From positions 1,364,001 through 1,428,000 of the forward strand of contig NZ_CP113116.1 in the NCBI RefSeq assembly GCF_026625985.1: DNA of 64,000 nt. The letters run 5' to 3'. A program made the position numbers and the translations under genes. Each line of letters opens with the position of its first letter. The stretch's first letter is position 1. The stretch comes from Mycobacterium sp. Aquia_213. GTDB lineage: Bacteria; Actinomycetota; Actinomycetes; Mycobacteriales; Mycobacteriaceae. A model generated the notes under the pieces. It was not told where the DNA came from. It did not search any database and saw nothing but the letters and a program-made list of their open reading frames with translations. This document shows, one piece after another, positions 1 to 10,199 of the stretch.

Positions 1-221
1 TCGGAATGCGTAACCAGCGCGAAAGTTACTGTACGCCAACGAATATCGATGTCGGGATGGTGATCTTTGCTTTCGGCGTGCTCGCCCACCCGGCGCACCG
101 CGTCGATGCCGGCCAGGAAGCTTCCAAACTTGATCGAGCGGCGTAAAACTCCGTCCGCACGCTCCCAACCGTCCAGGTCGGGTAGGGCGGCATCTACTTG
201 TTCATCGGTCAATACGGCCAT
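1..221 (-). CDS. phhB: Pterin-4a-carbinolamine dehydratase, 3' end outside the window
   Basis: An open frame of 73 codons starts at ATG 221 and runs off the left edge. The translation begins MAVLTDEQVDAALPDLDGW and contains EHAESKDHHPDIDIRW, the double-histidine/proline active-site signature of PCD/DCoH dehydratases, which dehydrate 4a-hydroxytetrahydropterin. The stop codon and last ~20 residues are not visible. In M. tuberculosis a PCD-like gene (Rv1159A) sits beside mutT2. Here a methyltransferase and an oxidoreductase lie between them. The cellular role in mycobacteria is unclear because no aromatic amino acid hydroxylase is adjacent. Confidence 0.85.
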   Translation of the reverse strand, partial: MAVLTDEQVDAALPDLDGWERADGVLRRSIKFGSFLAGIDAVRRVGEHAESKDHHPDIDIRWRTVTFALVTHS

Positions 222-381
222 CTGCAGCAAACCTTTCTATGCGAAAAACCTTGCCGGCTGCCACGTTACGCCCTCACCCCGGGCGTTTGAGTCCGGCATT
301 TTGGGGAAAACGGGGTGAACCAGGTCAGCGGACGCTCCGTGAAGAAGTAGAGGCCCCGAGTTAGGGAGGCACGTGGCCGCC

Positions 382-1248
382 ATGTCCGAGAAGCTGACGC
401 CGCACTTCGAAGAAGTCCAGGCGCACTACGACTTGTCCGACGATTTCTTCCGGCTGTTCCTCGATCCCACGATGACCTACAGCTGCGCCTACTTCGATCG
501 GCTCCAACCCATCACCCTCGAAGAGGCGCAGATCCGCAAGGTGGATCTGTCGCTGGGCAAGCTGGGTCTGCGCCCGGGCATGACGCTGCTCGAGGTCGGC
601 TGCGGCTGGGGCAGCACGATCCGCCGCGCGGTCGTCAAGTACGACGTGAACGTCATCGGTTTGACGTTGTCGCAGCACCAGGCCGCCCACGTGCGAAAGC
701 TTCTCGACGAGATGGACACCACGCGCAGCAGGCGGGTGTTGCTGCAAGGCTGGGAGCAGTTCGACGAACCCGTCGACCGGATCGTGTCCATCGGTGCGTT
801 CGAGCACTTCGGCTACGACCGCTACGACGATTTCTTCGAGTTGGCCTACCGCATCCTGCCCGACGACGGGGTGATGATGCTGCACACGATCACCATGCTG
901 ACGCCGCAGCAAATGTTCGAACGCGGCCTGCCGATGACCGAAGAGTTGAACAGCTTCACCGACTTCATCGGCACCGAGATCTTCCCCGGTGGCCAGTTGC
1001 CGCCGATCGAAATGGTGGAGTTCCACGCCTCGAAGGCGGGTTTCAACCTGAGCCGTCGGCAGTCACTGCAGCTGCACTATGCGAGGACGCTCGACCGCTG
1101 GGCCCTGGCCTTGGAAGAACGCCACAGCGAGGCCGTCAGGATTCAGTCCGAAGAGGTCTACCAGCGATACATGAGGTATCTGACCGGCTGCGCCCAGGCA
1201 TTCCGGGATGGGTACATCGACGTCAATCAATTCACGCTGCGCAAGTGA
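382..1248 (+). CDS. Cyclopropane mycolic acid synthase family SAM-dependent methyltransferase
   Basis: This belongs to the CmaA/MmaA/UmaA family, which methylates or cyclopropanates double bonds of meromycolates on AcpM using S-adenosylmethionine. A SAM motif (LLEVGCGWGS) lies at about residues 70-78. The YSCAYF segment near residue 35, the LHTIT strand and the EIFPGGQLP and YIDVNQFT blocks are family hallmarks. Length (~288 aa) is normal. ATG 382 is preferred: a GGAGG at 365-369 is well spaced for it and too close to the in-frame GTG at 373. It stands alone between phhB (divergent) and a small ORF. Whether it is cis-, trans- or methoxy-type cannot be told from sequence alone. Confidence 0.88.
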   Translation: MSEKLTPHFEEVQAHYDLSDDFFRLFLDPTMTYSCAYFDRLQPITLEEAQIRKVDLSLGKLGLRPGMTLLEVGCGWGSTIRRAVVKYDVNVIGLTLSQHQAAHVRKLLDEMDTTRSRRVLLQGWEQFDEPVDRIVSIGAFEHFGYDRYDDFFELAYRILPDDGVMMLHTITMLTPQQMFERGLPMTEELNSFTDFIGTEIFPGGQLPPIEMVEFHASKAGFNLSRRQSLQLHYARTLDRWALALEERHSEAVRIQSEEVYQRYMRYLTGCAQAFRDGYIDVNQFTLRK

Positions 1249-1333
1249 ATACGATTGCAGCGCAACGCGAACTCTGCTGTACGCGACGATGAACAGCGCA
1301 GTGGCATGACCTGCTCTGCCCTACCCTGACCGC

Positions 1334-1531
1334 ATGAAACCTGACGACTTCGTTGCGCTGCATCGCGAGTACCTTGAACGATCCGACGCCGTCAAAGTCT
1401 TCGCCGACGCGGACGGCGAATGGAGCGTTTACATCGAGATCGGCGGCCCGTACAAATCCCCCGAGCGGGCCGAAGAGGTAGCCAAACTCGTCACCGCCGA
1501 CCTGAACGACGTGTACCGAAACAAGGTGTGA
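1334..1531 (+). CDS. Small acidic hypothetical protein (65 aa)
   Basis: A 65-codon frame starts at ATG 1334 and fills the space between the methyltransferase and the oxidoreductase gene. The product is acidic, has no cysteine, signal or membrane segment, and looks like a single small alpha/beta fold (VFADADGEWSVYIEIGG). No clear Shine-Dalgarno precedes it, so leaderless translation is possible. I do not recognise the family. Support is compositional (sensible amino-acid mix, GC-rich third positions) and positional. Confidence 0.5.
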   Translation: MKPDDFVALHREYLERSDAVKVFADADGEWSVYIEIGGPYKSPERAEEVAKLVTADLNDVYRNKV

Positions 1532-1569
1532 GGATCCGGCCGGTCGGTATCGATCGGTTAACCTGCCGA

Positions 1570-2499
1570 ATGGCCTCGATACAGCTCTCGATGGGAATCC
1601 CCTCCTTCTCCGCCGAGGCGCCGGCGAACTGGGAGCACCTCACCGACTGGGCGCACGTGCTGGAAAGCGCCGGGTTCGACCGCGTGCTGGTCTCCGAGCA
1701 CATCGCGTTCGGCATGAACATGGACGCATACGCCGATCCCGGCGTGGGGGGAACCGCCGGCGGTCGCCAGCCCACCGGGCCGGACGGGCCCTGGCTGGAA
1801 CCGCTCACCGTCCTGACCTACCTCGCGGCGCGCACCGAACGCATCCGGCTGGGCACCAACATCCTGCTCGCCGCGCTACGTCCCGCCGCCGTTCTCGCGA
1901 AAACCGTTGCAACACTGGATGTTCTGTCGGGTGGCCGGGTCGATCTCGGGGTCGGGGTCGGCTGGCAGCGCGAGGAATACGACGTGGCCGGAGTCGATTT
2001 CGCCAAGCGTGGGGCGATCCTGGATCAGACGCTCGAGGTGTGCACCCGGTTGTGGCGGGAGAACGAGGTCAGCTACGCGTCACCGGAGTTGACCTTCGAC
2101 CGGATTCACCAGATGCCCAAACCCCGGCAGCCCGGCGGGGTACCGATCTGGGTGAGCGGAACGGTCAATCGTGCCGTCGCCCGCAGGCTCGCGCGCTTCG
2201 GAAAGTATTGGATCCCTTGGGGTCAGGACGCCCGCGACCTCGCTGACGGAATCGGGCGGATGCGTGCGGCGGTCGACGATGTCGGCGGCGACCCGCACGG
2301 CTTCGGTGTCACCGGCTCGCTTCGGGTCAAGGCAGACGACGACCGGCCGGATCTGGCCGCCGTCGCCGCGGACGCGGCCGCGCTGTCGAAAGCCGGCGTC
2401 ACGGACTTGCGGCTGACGCACTGGCCGCTGCGCTTCGGGAATCGAGAACGCGACTTGCGCGCATTCGTCGAAGCGGTTCGGGGCGCAGTGGTGGGCTGA
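1570..2499 (+). CDS. LLM-class F420-dependent oxidoreductase
   Basis: A 309-aa luciferase-like monooxygenase-fold protein. Diagnostic stretches are RVLVSEHIAFG, TERIRLGTNILLAALR, LSGGRVDLGVGVGWQREEYD and PIWVSGTVNRAVARRLARFG, typical of the TIGR03619-like mycobacterial F420 group that uses reduced F420 for hydride transfer. The frame is open further upstream to 1420, but ATG 1570 gives the expected N-terminus (MASIQLSMGIPSFSAEAP) and avoids overlap with the preceding small ORF. mutT2 follows after 6 bases, so the two are probably cotranscribed. Substrate is unknown. fbiC, needed to make F420, is elsewhere in this window. Confidence 0.85.
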   Translation: MASIQLSMGIPSFSAEAPANWEHLTDWAHVLESAGFDRVLVSEHIAFGMNMDAYADPGVGGTAGGRQPTGPDGPWLEPLTVLTYLAARTERIRLGTNILLAALRPAAVLAKTVATLDVLSGGRVDLGVGVGWQREEYDVAGVDFAKRGAILDQTLEVCTRLWRENEVSYASPELTFDRIHQMPKPRQPGGVPIWVSGTVNRAVARRLARFGKYWIPWGQDARDLADGIGRMRAAVDDVGGDPHGFGVTGSLRVKADDDRPDLAAVAADAAALSKAGVTDLRLTHWPLRFGNRERDLRAFVEAVRGAVVG

Positions 2500-2505
2500 C
2501 CGCCC

Positions 2506-2910
2506 ATGCCGACCCAGATCGTCGTCGCCGGCGCCGTCATCCGCGGCTCCGCTGTCCTGATCGCACAACGCGTCCGGCCACCGGAATTGGCCGGCCGCTG
2601 GGAACTTCCCGGGGGGAAGGTCGCGCCCGGCGAAACCGAGCCGAAAGCCCTGGCCCGCGAGCTGGCCGAGGAGCTGGGCCTGCAGGTCGGCGACGTCGCC
2701 GTGGGAGACCGGCTGGGCGGCGACATCCCGCTGAACGACACCATGACGCTGCGCGCCTATCGAGTGCGCCTGCTGGGCGGCGAACCCCACCCGCATGATC
2801 ACCGGGCGTTGCGCTGGGTAAGCGCGGCCGACCTGCCCGATGTCGACTGGGTACCGGCGGATCGCGCCTGGCTGGCAGACCTGGCCGACGCGCTTTTGAC
2901 GGCGTCGTAA
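2506..2910 (+). CDS. mutT2: NUDIX hydrolase MutT2 (8-oxo-dGTP / CTP pyrophosphatase type)
   Basis: A 134-aa protein with an intact Nudix box at residues 37-59: G37, E43, R51-E52, E55-E56, G58. The glutamates bind Mg2+. N-terminal QIVVAGAVIRG and the block RVRPPELAGRWELPGGK match M. tuberculosis MutT2 (Rv1160) closely. It cleans damaged or methylated nucleotides from the pool. It is six bases downstream of the F420-type oxidoreductase. In M. tuberculosis narG follows. Here a diguanylate cyclase follows instead. Confidence 0.92.
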   Translation: MPTQIVVAGAVIRGSAVLIAQRVRPPELAGRWELPGGKVAPGETEPKALARELAEELGLQVGDVAVGDRLGGDIPLNDTMTLRAYRVRLLGGEPHPHDHRALRWVSAADLPDVDWVPADRAWLADLADALLTAS

Positions 2911-3023
2911 GGCTTTCGCGATTCAGTTGTCAGCGCGGAACCGTTTGACCTACCGTTTGCTACGTTGCGAAAACAATTGTCAAGCCTGATGATTCGGGCC
3001 GCGATACGAAGGTCGTCTCATCG

Positions 3024-4094
3024 ATGCCGCGGCTGATGTCTTGGTGGAGCCAGCCCGACCAGTTCGACTGGGTGACTTCATTTCTGCGCCAACGCGAGCT
3101 GGTTCGATCGGCGCAGGTGATTCTCGCGATCATCTCCGCCTCTGCCGCGTGGGTGCCGCTCACCGTCTTGGCCACGCAACCCAGGTTCAACGCAACAAGC
3201 GCGGTCATCGGCGTACTGACCGTCGTGTTCGCCGTCGGTTCGGTCATCTTCTGGCTGACGCGCTGGCCGACGCGCCGGCAATCGCGCATCGCGGCGATCA
3301 CGGGCATGTTGTCCACCGGCGGCTGGAGTGTTGTCCAGCCGAGTGCGGCGTTCGCCGCGCTCGCGTGTGCGGCCCTGGTGGTCACCGGCGGTTACGTCGC
3401 GCTGTTTCACAGCCCACGGTTGCTGATGCTCAACGGCTTGGTCGTCGTCGCGGCCGCGACGATGGCAGCGCTGCGGTTGGCCGAGCAGGCCAATTTCGCC
3501 ACCGGGGCCGCGGCGTTTTGGCCCATCTGTTATCCGAATTTCTCAGTGCCGCTGATTATTTGGGGCATGACGGGAGCCATGGCGACGTACGTGCAGCGCG
3601 CCGGGCAAGATCCGCTCACCGGTTTGTTGAACCGACGCGCCTTCACCGAGTCGGTCACCGACCGCCTGGCCCACCCCGCCGCCGCGCACACCCACCTCGC
3701 GGTCATGATGCTCGATCTCGACAATTTCAAGCGGATCAACGACACGAGCGGTCATGCCGCCGGCGATCGCCTGCTGCAAGTGGTGGCCGGGCTGCTGCGC
3801 GATCACTCTCCGGGCCAAGCACTCATTTGCCGCGCCGGCGGCGAGGAGTTTCTCGTCGCGCTGACCTGCACCACCGCCGACGTCCCACCGCTGGCCGCGC
3901 TGATCTGCAACGCGATCGCCAAACACCCGTCCGGCATCACGGCCAGCATCGGCACCGCCAGCGCCGAACTGCACCGGCTGTGCACGAGCGATCAGGGCCA
4001 TCTCGTCGACGAACTGGTTATCCTCGCCGACAAAGCGATGTACGCGGCCAAACGCCGCGGCGGGAATCAGGCACTGCAGAGCGCAGGCTCCTAG
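3024..4094 (+). CDS. Membrane-bound GGDEF diguanylate cyclase
   Basis: A 356-aa protein with about five or six hydrophobic helices in residues 30-190, then a GGDEF domain. The signature reads GGEEF at residues 272-276. The metal-site block MMLDLDNFKRINDTSGHAAGD lies about 40 residues earlier, and DKAMYAAKRRGGN closes the domain. It should make cyclic di-GMP at the membrane. The inhibitory RxxD I-site expected just upstream of GGEEF is absent, so product inhibition is probably lost. No EAL domain is attached and no cognate effector gene is nearby. It appears monocistronic. Confidence 0.9.
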   Translation: MPRLMSWWSQPDQFDWVTSFLRQRELVRSAQVILAIISASAAWVPLTVLATQPRFNATSAVIGVLTVVFAVGSVIFWLTRWPTRRQSRIAAITGMLSTGGWSVVQPSAAFAALACAALVVTGGYVALFHSPRLLMLNGLVVVAAATMAALRLAEQANFATGAAAFWPICYPNFSVPLIIWGMTGAMATYVQRAGQDPLTGLLNRRAFTESVTDRLAHPAAAHTHLAVMMLDLDNFKRINDTSGHAAGDRLLQVVAGLLRDHSPGQALICRAGGEEFLVALTCTTADVPPLAALICNAIAKHPSGITASIGTASAELHRLCTSDQGHLVDELVILADKAMYAAKRRGGNQALQSAGS

Positions 4095-4161
4095 CAGCGC
4101 TCTTCCGCCGATGAGCTGCTCAGTTCGCTATTGGTGGGTCCCCGCTGCCACAATCACCGAC

Positions 4162-6051
<1,890 letters not shown>

Positions 6052-6112
6052 CTTGGTGTTGCCCTTCGCCCGAAGCGTTCAGAAAGCCGCCGGGCAGGCG
6101 GTCGATACCCTG

Positions 6113-7987
6113 ATGCTCGTGCTGCACCGAGCCCGCCACGTTTTGCTGATGGCCGCCGTGCTGCTCGCACTGATGGGCCTGACGCTGGCGGCCTGCACCG
6201 TCAGCCCGCCGCCGGCGCCGCAAAGCACCGATACGCCGCACAACACACCGCCGCCGCCGCAGCGGGTCACCCAGATCATCATGGGTATCGACTCGATCGG
6301 CGCCGGGTTCAACCCGCATCTGGTGTCCGATCTGTCTCCGGTCAACGCGGCGATCAGTGCGCTGGTGTTGCCGAGCGCATTCCGGCCGGTGCCCGATCCC
6401 AACACGCCCACGGGTTCGCGGTGGGAGCTGGACCCCACCCTGCTGGTTTCCGCCGAGGTGACCAACCAGAACCCGTTCACGGTGACCTATAAGATCCGGC
6501 CCGAGGCCCAGTGGACCGACAACGCCCCGATCGGCGCCGACGACTTCTGGTACCTGTGGCATCAAATGGTCACGCAACCCGGGGTGGTCGACCCGGCCGG
6601 CTATGACCTGATCACCGGTGTGCAGTCGCTCGAGGGCGGCAAGCAGGCCGTCGTCACCTTCGGGCAGTCGTATCCGGCCTGGAAAGAACTGTTCAACGAT
6701 CTGCTGCCGGCGCACATCGTCAAGGACGTGCCGGGCGGTTTCGCCGCCGGATTGGTCCGGTCGCTGACGGTCACCGGCGGCCAGTTCCGGGTGGAGAACA
6801 TCGATCCGCAGCGCGACGAGATCCTGATCGCCCGCAACGACCGCTATTGGGGGCCGCCCGCCAAACCCGCCCTGATCCAGTTCCGGCGTGCCGGCGCGCC
6901 CGCGGCGCTGGCCGACTCGGTACGCAACGGCGACACTCAAGTGGCCCAGGTGCACGGCGGCTCGGCGTCCTTCGCCCAGCTGTCGGCCATCCCCGACGTG
7001 CGGACCGCCCGGATCATGACACCGCGCGTCATGCAGCTCACGCTGCGCGCCAACCAGCCCAAGTTGGCCGACACCCAAGTCCGCAAAGGGATTCTGGGAT
7101 TGCTCGACGTCGACCTGCTCGCCGCCGTGGGCGCCGGCAGCGACAACACCATCTCGCTGGACCAAGCCCAGATCAGGGCGCCCAGCGACCCCGGCTATGA
7201 GCCGACCGCGCCGCCCGCGATGACCAAACAGGCTGCGCTGGCACTGTTTTCGGCGGCCGGGTATCAGGTCGACAACAGCGCGCCGACGCCCGATACCACC
7301 ACCCCGACGCCGACCACCGGGCCGCCGGAAGTGACCCGCGGCCGGATCAGCAAGGACGGCAAGCAGCTGTCGCTGGTGATCGGCGTGGCGGCCAACGACG
7401 CGACCTCGGTGGCGGTGGCCAACACCGCCGCCGACCAGTTGCGCAACGTCGGCATCGCCGCATCGGTGTCGGCGCTGGACCCGGTGACGCTGTACCGCGA
7501 CGCGCTGACCAACAACCAGGTCGACGCGATCGTCGGCTGGCATCAGGCCGGCGGAAACCTGGCGACGCTGCTGGCATCGCGCTACGGTTGCCCCGCCCTG
7601 GAGTCCACGGCGGTACCGACCGCCCCCGCGCCGCCGACGACCACGCCCGTCGCCTCGACCTCACCCGCCCCGGCCACCACCGCTCCGACCGCGCCGAGTC
7701 GCCCGCCCGAGCCCGGCGCGCTGGTGCAGGCGCCGTCGAACCTCACCGGGATCTGCGATCGCAGCCTTCAATCCAACATCGACGGCGCGCTCAACGGCAC
7801 CAAGAGCATCAACGACGTGATCACCGCGGTGGAACCCCGGCTGTGGAACATGTCGACGGTATTGCCGATCCTGCAGGACACCACGATCGTCGGGGCGGGC
7901 CCGAGCGTGCAAAACGTCAGCCTCTCGGGCGCCGTACCGGTCGGCATCGTCGGCGACGCCGGTCAATGGGTGAAAACCGGGCCCTAG
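6113..7987 (+). CDS. lpqW: Lipoprotein LpqW, substrate-binding-protein fold
   Basis: A 624-aa protein starting at ATG 6113 with a 27-residue signal peptide and lipobox LAAC (Cys28). The mature part starts with a Pro-rich linker (SPPPAPQSTDTP) and continues as a family-5 solute-binding fold (MGIDSIGAGFNPHL, YKIRPEAQWTDNAPI). Near residues 500-540 there is a Pro/Thr/Ala-rich insertion. LpqW is known to steer phosphatidylinositol mannoside precursors into lipomannan/lipoarabinomannan rather than to import peptides. In-frame TTG 6053 and GTG 6056 lie upstream, but ATG 6113 gives a normal signal peptide. The end converges on a TetR gene 8 bases away. Confidence 0.93.
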   Translation: MLVLHRARHVLLMAAVLLALMGLTLAACTVSPPPAPQSTDTPHNTPPPPQRVTQIIMGIDSIGAGFNPHLVSDLSPVNAAISALVLPSAFRPVPDPNTPTGSRWELDPTLLVSAEVTNQNPFTVTYKIRPEAQWTDNAPIGADDFWYLWHQMVTQPGVVDPAGYDLITGVQSLEGGKQAVVTFGQSYPAWKELFNDLLPAHIVKDVPGGFAAGLVRSLTVTGGQFRVENIDPQRDEILIARNDRYWGPPAKPALIQFRRAGAPAALADSVRNGDTQVAQVHGGSASFAQLSAIPDVRTARIMTPRVMQLTLRANQPKLADTQVRKGILGLLDVDLLAAVGAGSDNTISLDQAQIRAPSDPGYEPTAPPAMTKQAALALFSAAGYQVDNSAPTPDTTTPTPTTGPPEVTRGRISKDGKQLSLVIGVAANDATSVAVANTAADQLRNVGIAASVSALDPVTLYRDALTNNQVDAIVGWHQAGGNLATLLASRYGCPALESTAVPTAPAPPTTTPVASTSPAPATTAPTAPSRPPEPGALVQAPSNLTGICDRSLQSNIDGALNGTKSINDVITAVEPRLWNMSTVLPILQDTTIVGAGPSVQNVSLSGAVPVGIVGDAGQWVKTGP

Positions 7988-7995
7988 CCGCCTGA

Positions 7996-8610
7996 TCAGT
8001 CGTCCGAGGACGCCGAGGCGCGGGGCGGGATCACGGTATCGACGATCAGCGCCAGCTCGCGCCGATTCGGTGGTTCGCCGGTGAGCAGGAAGTGATGATT
8101 GATCAGGGCGGGCCCGATGCGCGCGGTCAGCGGGGTCAGCGTGGCCGGATCGATGTCGCCGGCCTCGACGGCGGTTTGCAGGATCGAGTCGACGATCTTG
8201 AGCCGCGGGCCCACCACCGCGTCGGCGAAGATGGCGCGCATCTCGGGTTCGTGCAGCAGCTGGTGAATGATGTCCAGGCCGGGAAAAGCCGTCTTGCCGG
8301 CCAGCACGTCGCGATGCGCGGTGAACACCGTCAGCAGGGTGTCGCGCGCCGACCGGCCGGATCGTGGTTCGGGCAGCGACGGCAGCGCGAAGACCAGCGC
8401 GGCGTGCACCAGGTCGTGCTTGCTGCACCAGCGGCGGTACAGCGCGGCCTTGCCGGTCTGAGCGCGGGCGGCGATGCCTTCCATCGTCAGGCCGCCGTAT
8501 CCGACCTCGGCCAGCTCGGCCAGCGTCGCCTCGTAGAGCGCACGCTCGAGCACCTCGCCGCGCCGACGGCTGCGGATGCCATGCGACGCTGTTTCGGTGG
8601 CTTGCGGCAT
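7996..8610 (-). CDS. TetR-family transcriptional regulator (Rv1167c-like)
   Basis: A 204-aa one-domain regulator. The N-terminal HTH is in residues ~20-65 (LAEVGYGGLTMEGIAARAQTG followed by KAALYRRWCSKHDL), with a variable ligand-binding C-terminal part. ATG 8610 begins MPQATETASHGIRSRRRG. The gene is divergent from mshB, separated by 93 bases, and convergent with lpqW. It may regulate itself and mshB, but no ligand can be assigned. Confidence 0.88.
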   Translation of the reverse strand: MPQATETASHGIRSRRRGEVLERALYEATLAELAEVGYGGLTMEGIAARAQTGKAALYRRWCSKHDLVHAALVFALPSLPEPRSGRSARDTLLTVFTAHRDVLAGKTAFPGLDIIHQLLHEPEMRAIFADAVVGPRLKIVDSILQTAVEAGDIDPATLTPLTARIGPALINHHFLLTGEPPNRRELALIVDTVIPPRASASSDD

Positions 8611-8703
8611 TTCTCGATAGTAGCCGTCGGCGTTCCTATTTGGCGCGCCTTGGTCCTGCACAACGACCGAGATTACCGGGTCGGCGGCGGGTAGGGTGCG
8701 TCC

Positions 8704-9612
8704 ATGCCCGAGAGTCCGCGGCTGTTGTTCGTCCACGCACATCCCGACGACGAGAGTCTGAGCAACGGCGCCACCATCGCGCACTACGCCGCGCAAGGGG
8801 CCCAGGTGAACGTCGTGACCTGCACGCTGGGCGAAGAGGGCGAGGTCATCGGGGACCGCTGGGCCGAGCTCGCGTTCGATCGCGCCGACCAACTCGGCGG
8901 CTACCGCATCGGCGAACTCACCGCGGCATTGCAGGCGTTGGGCATCGGTGCACCCATCTATCTCGGCGGCGCGGGACGCTGGCGCGACTCCGGAATGGAA
9001 GGCACCGAGAAGCGCCGCCGCGAGCGCTTCATCGACGCCGACGAACGCGAGGCCGTCGGGGCGCTGGTCGACATCATTCGCCGGCTGCGCCCGCACGTCG
9101 TCGTCACCTACGACCCCAACGGCGGATACGGGCATCCCGACCACATCCGGGCCCACACCGTCACCACCGCCGCGGTCGCGGCGGCTGGGCCCGGGGGCAA
9201 CGACTACCCCGGCGAGCCGTGGGAGGTGCCGAAGTTCTACTGGACGGTGCTCGCGGTCAATGCGTTCCTGGCCGGCTGGCACGCCCTGGGTCCCGACGAC
9301 TTCCTGCCCGGCTGGACGGTCCCGCCGCAAGAGGAATTCGACTTCGGGTTCTCCGACGATGCCATCGACGCCGTCGTGGCGACTGGACCGGATGCGTTGG
9401 CCGCCAAGGTGGCAGCGCTCGCCGCGCACGCCACGCAGGTGATCGTCGGCCCGACCGGGCGGGCCTGCGCCCTGTCGAACAACATGGCACTGCCGATTAT
9501 CGGCGACGAGCACTACGTTCTGGTGGCCGGCACCGCCGGGGATCGCGACGAGCGGGGCTGGGAAACCGATCTGCTCGCGGGACTGGATCTCGGCGGGTCC
9601 GCTACGCGGTAG
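8704..9612 (+). CDS. mshB: GlcNAc-inositol deacetylase of mycothiol biosynthesis
   Basis: A 302-aa zinc deacetylase (PIG-L/LmbE family) that removes the acetyl group from GlcNAc-Ins, the second step of mycothiol synthesis. Zinc ligands are visible: HPDDE with H13 and D16, and GHPDH with H144. D15 is the probable general base. Length matches M. tuberculosis MshB (303 aa). It begins 93 bases from the divergent TetR gene. A perfect hairpin follows its stop codon before a tiny ORF. Confidence 0.95.
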   Translation: MPESPRLLFVHAHPDDESLSNGATIAHYAAQGAQVNVVTCTLGEEGEVIGDRWAELAFDRADQLGGYRIGELTAALQALGIGAPIYLGGAGRWRDSGMEGTEKRRRERFIDADEREAVGALVDIIRRLRPHVVVTYDPNGGYGHPDHIRAHTVTTAAVAAAGPGGNDYPGEPWEVPKFYWTVLAVNAFLAGWHALGPDDFLPGWTVPPQEEFDFGFSDDAIDAVVATGPDALAAKVAALAAHATQVIVGPTGRACALSNNMALPIIGDEHYVLVAGTAGDRDERGWETDLLAGLDLGGSATR

Positions 9613-9630
9613 GCTGCCAATCAGGCAGCC
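9612..9630 (+). terminator. Perfect 7-bp hairpin after mshB
   Basis: GGCTGCC at 9612-9618 and GGCAGCC at 9624-9630 form a perfect stem with loop AATCA. The stem starts on the last base of the mshB stop codon. No U-run follows, so this is either a weak intrinsic terminator or an RNA stem that controls the next reading frame, whose GGAAGGA lies at 9633-9639. Confidence 0.55.
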
Positions 9631-9644
9631 ACGGAAGGAATCGC

Positions 9645-9752
9645 ATGGACCCCGACCTGGACCCTAACCTGCAGCATTGGCAGGACCGGCTGGACAGTTT
9701 GCAGTGGGTTATCGGCTCGATCATGTCGAACGTCGACAGCGTCCCGACCTGA
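9645..9752 (+). CDS. 35-aa peptide ORF between mshB and the Rv1171-like gene
   Basis: ATG 9645 follows a strong GGAAGGA (9633-9639) at good spacing and opens a 35-codon frame, MDPDLDPNLQHWQDRLDSLQ followed by WVIGSIMSNVDSVPT. It is acidic with an amphipathic, Trp-containing helix. The stop lies inside the next gene's N-terminal region, so translation may be coupled to it. The good ribosome site argues for real translation. The function is unknown. Confidence 0.5.
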   Translation: MDPDLDPNLQHWQDRLDSLQWVIGSIMSNVDSVPT

Positions 9753-10168
9753 CCGAAACCAAGCCCCGCGCCGCGGCCGTCGAGGATGCCGGCGCGACAG
9801 ACCCCGCTATTCGTGTCGTGGTGTTGGCGCTCTTGGCCGTCGATGGGGTCTTATCCGCACTCGCCGGGGCGCTGCTGCTGCCTTTCTATATCGGCACGAT
9901 TCCGTTTCCGATCAGCGGATTGATCAGTGGTCTGGTCAACGCGGCCCTGGTCTGGGCCGCCGGCCGGTGGACCCGATCGGCGCGGGTGGCGGCGCTACCG
10001 CTGTGGACGTGGTTGCTGACGGTGGCCGTGATCAGCATGGGCGGTCCCGCCGACGACATCATCTTGGGAGGTAGCGGGCTGATGGCTTACGGCGCTCTGT
10101 TGTTGATCGTGCTGGGGGTGACACCGCCGGTGCTGGTGTTGTGGCGGCGCGGCCACCACTACGGCTGA
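9704..10168 (+). CDS. Conserved membrane protein (Rv1171-like)
   Basis: A protein of about 154 aa with four hydrophobic helices (VVVLALLAVDGVLSALAGAL, the GLISGLVNAALVWAAG segment, WTWLLTVAVISM, YGALLLIVLGVTPPVLVLW) and a short basic tail. The position between mshB and fbiC matches Rv1171. The start is unresolved: TTG 9677 and GTG 9704 are both in frame, both overlap the 35-aa ORF, and there is no ATG. GTG 9704 is reported. The function is not known. PE12 (Rv1172c), which follows in M. tuberculosis, is absent here. Confidence 0.7.
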   Translation: MGYRLDHVERRQRPDLTETKPRAAAVEDAGATDPAIRVVVLALLAVDGVLSALAGALLLPFYIGTIPFPISGLISGLVNAALVWAAGRWTRSARVAALPLWTWLLTVAVISMGGPADDIILGGSGLMAYGALLLIVLGVTPPVLVLWRRGHHYG

Positions 10169-10199
10169 CGCATTCCGGCCTGGCGCTAATGTTGCGCGT

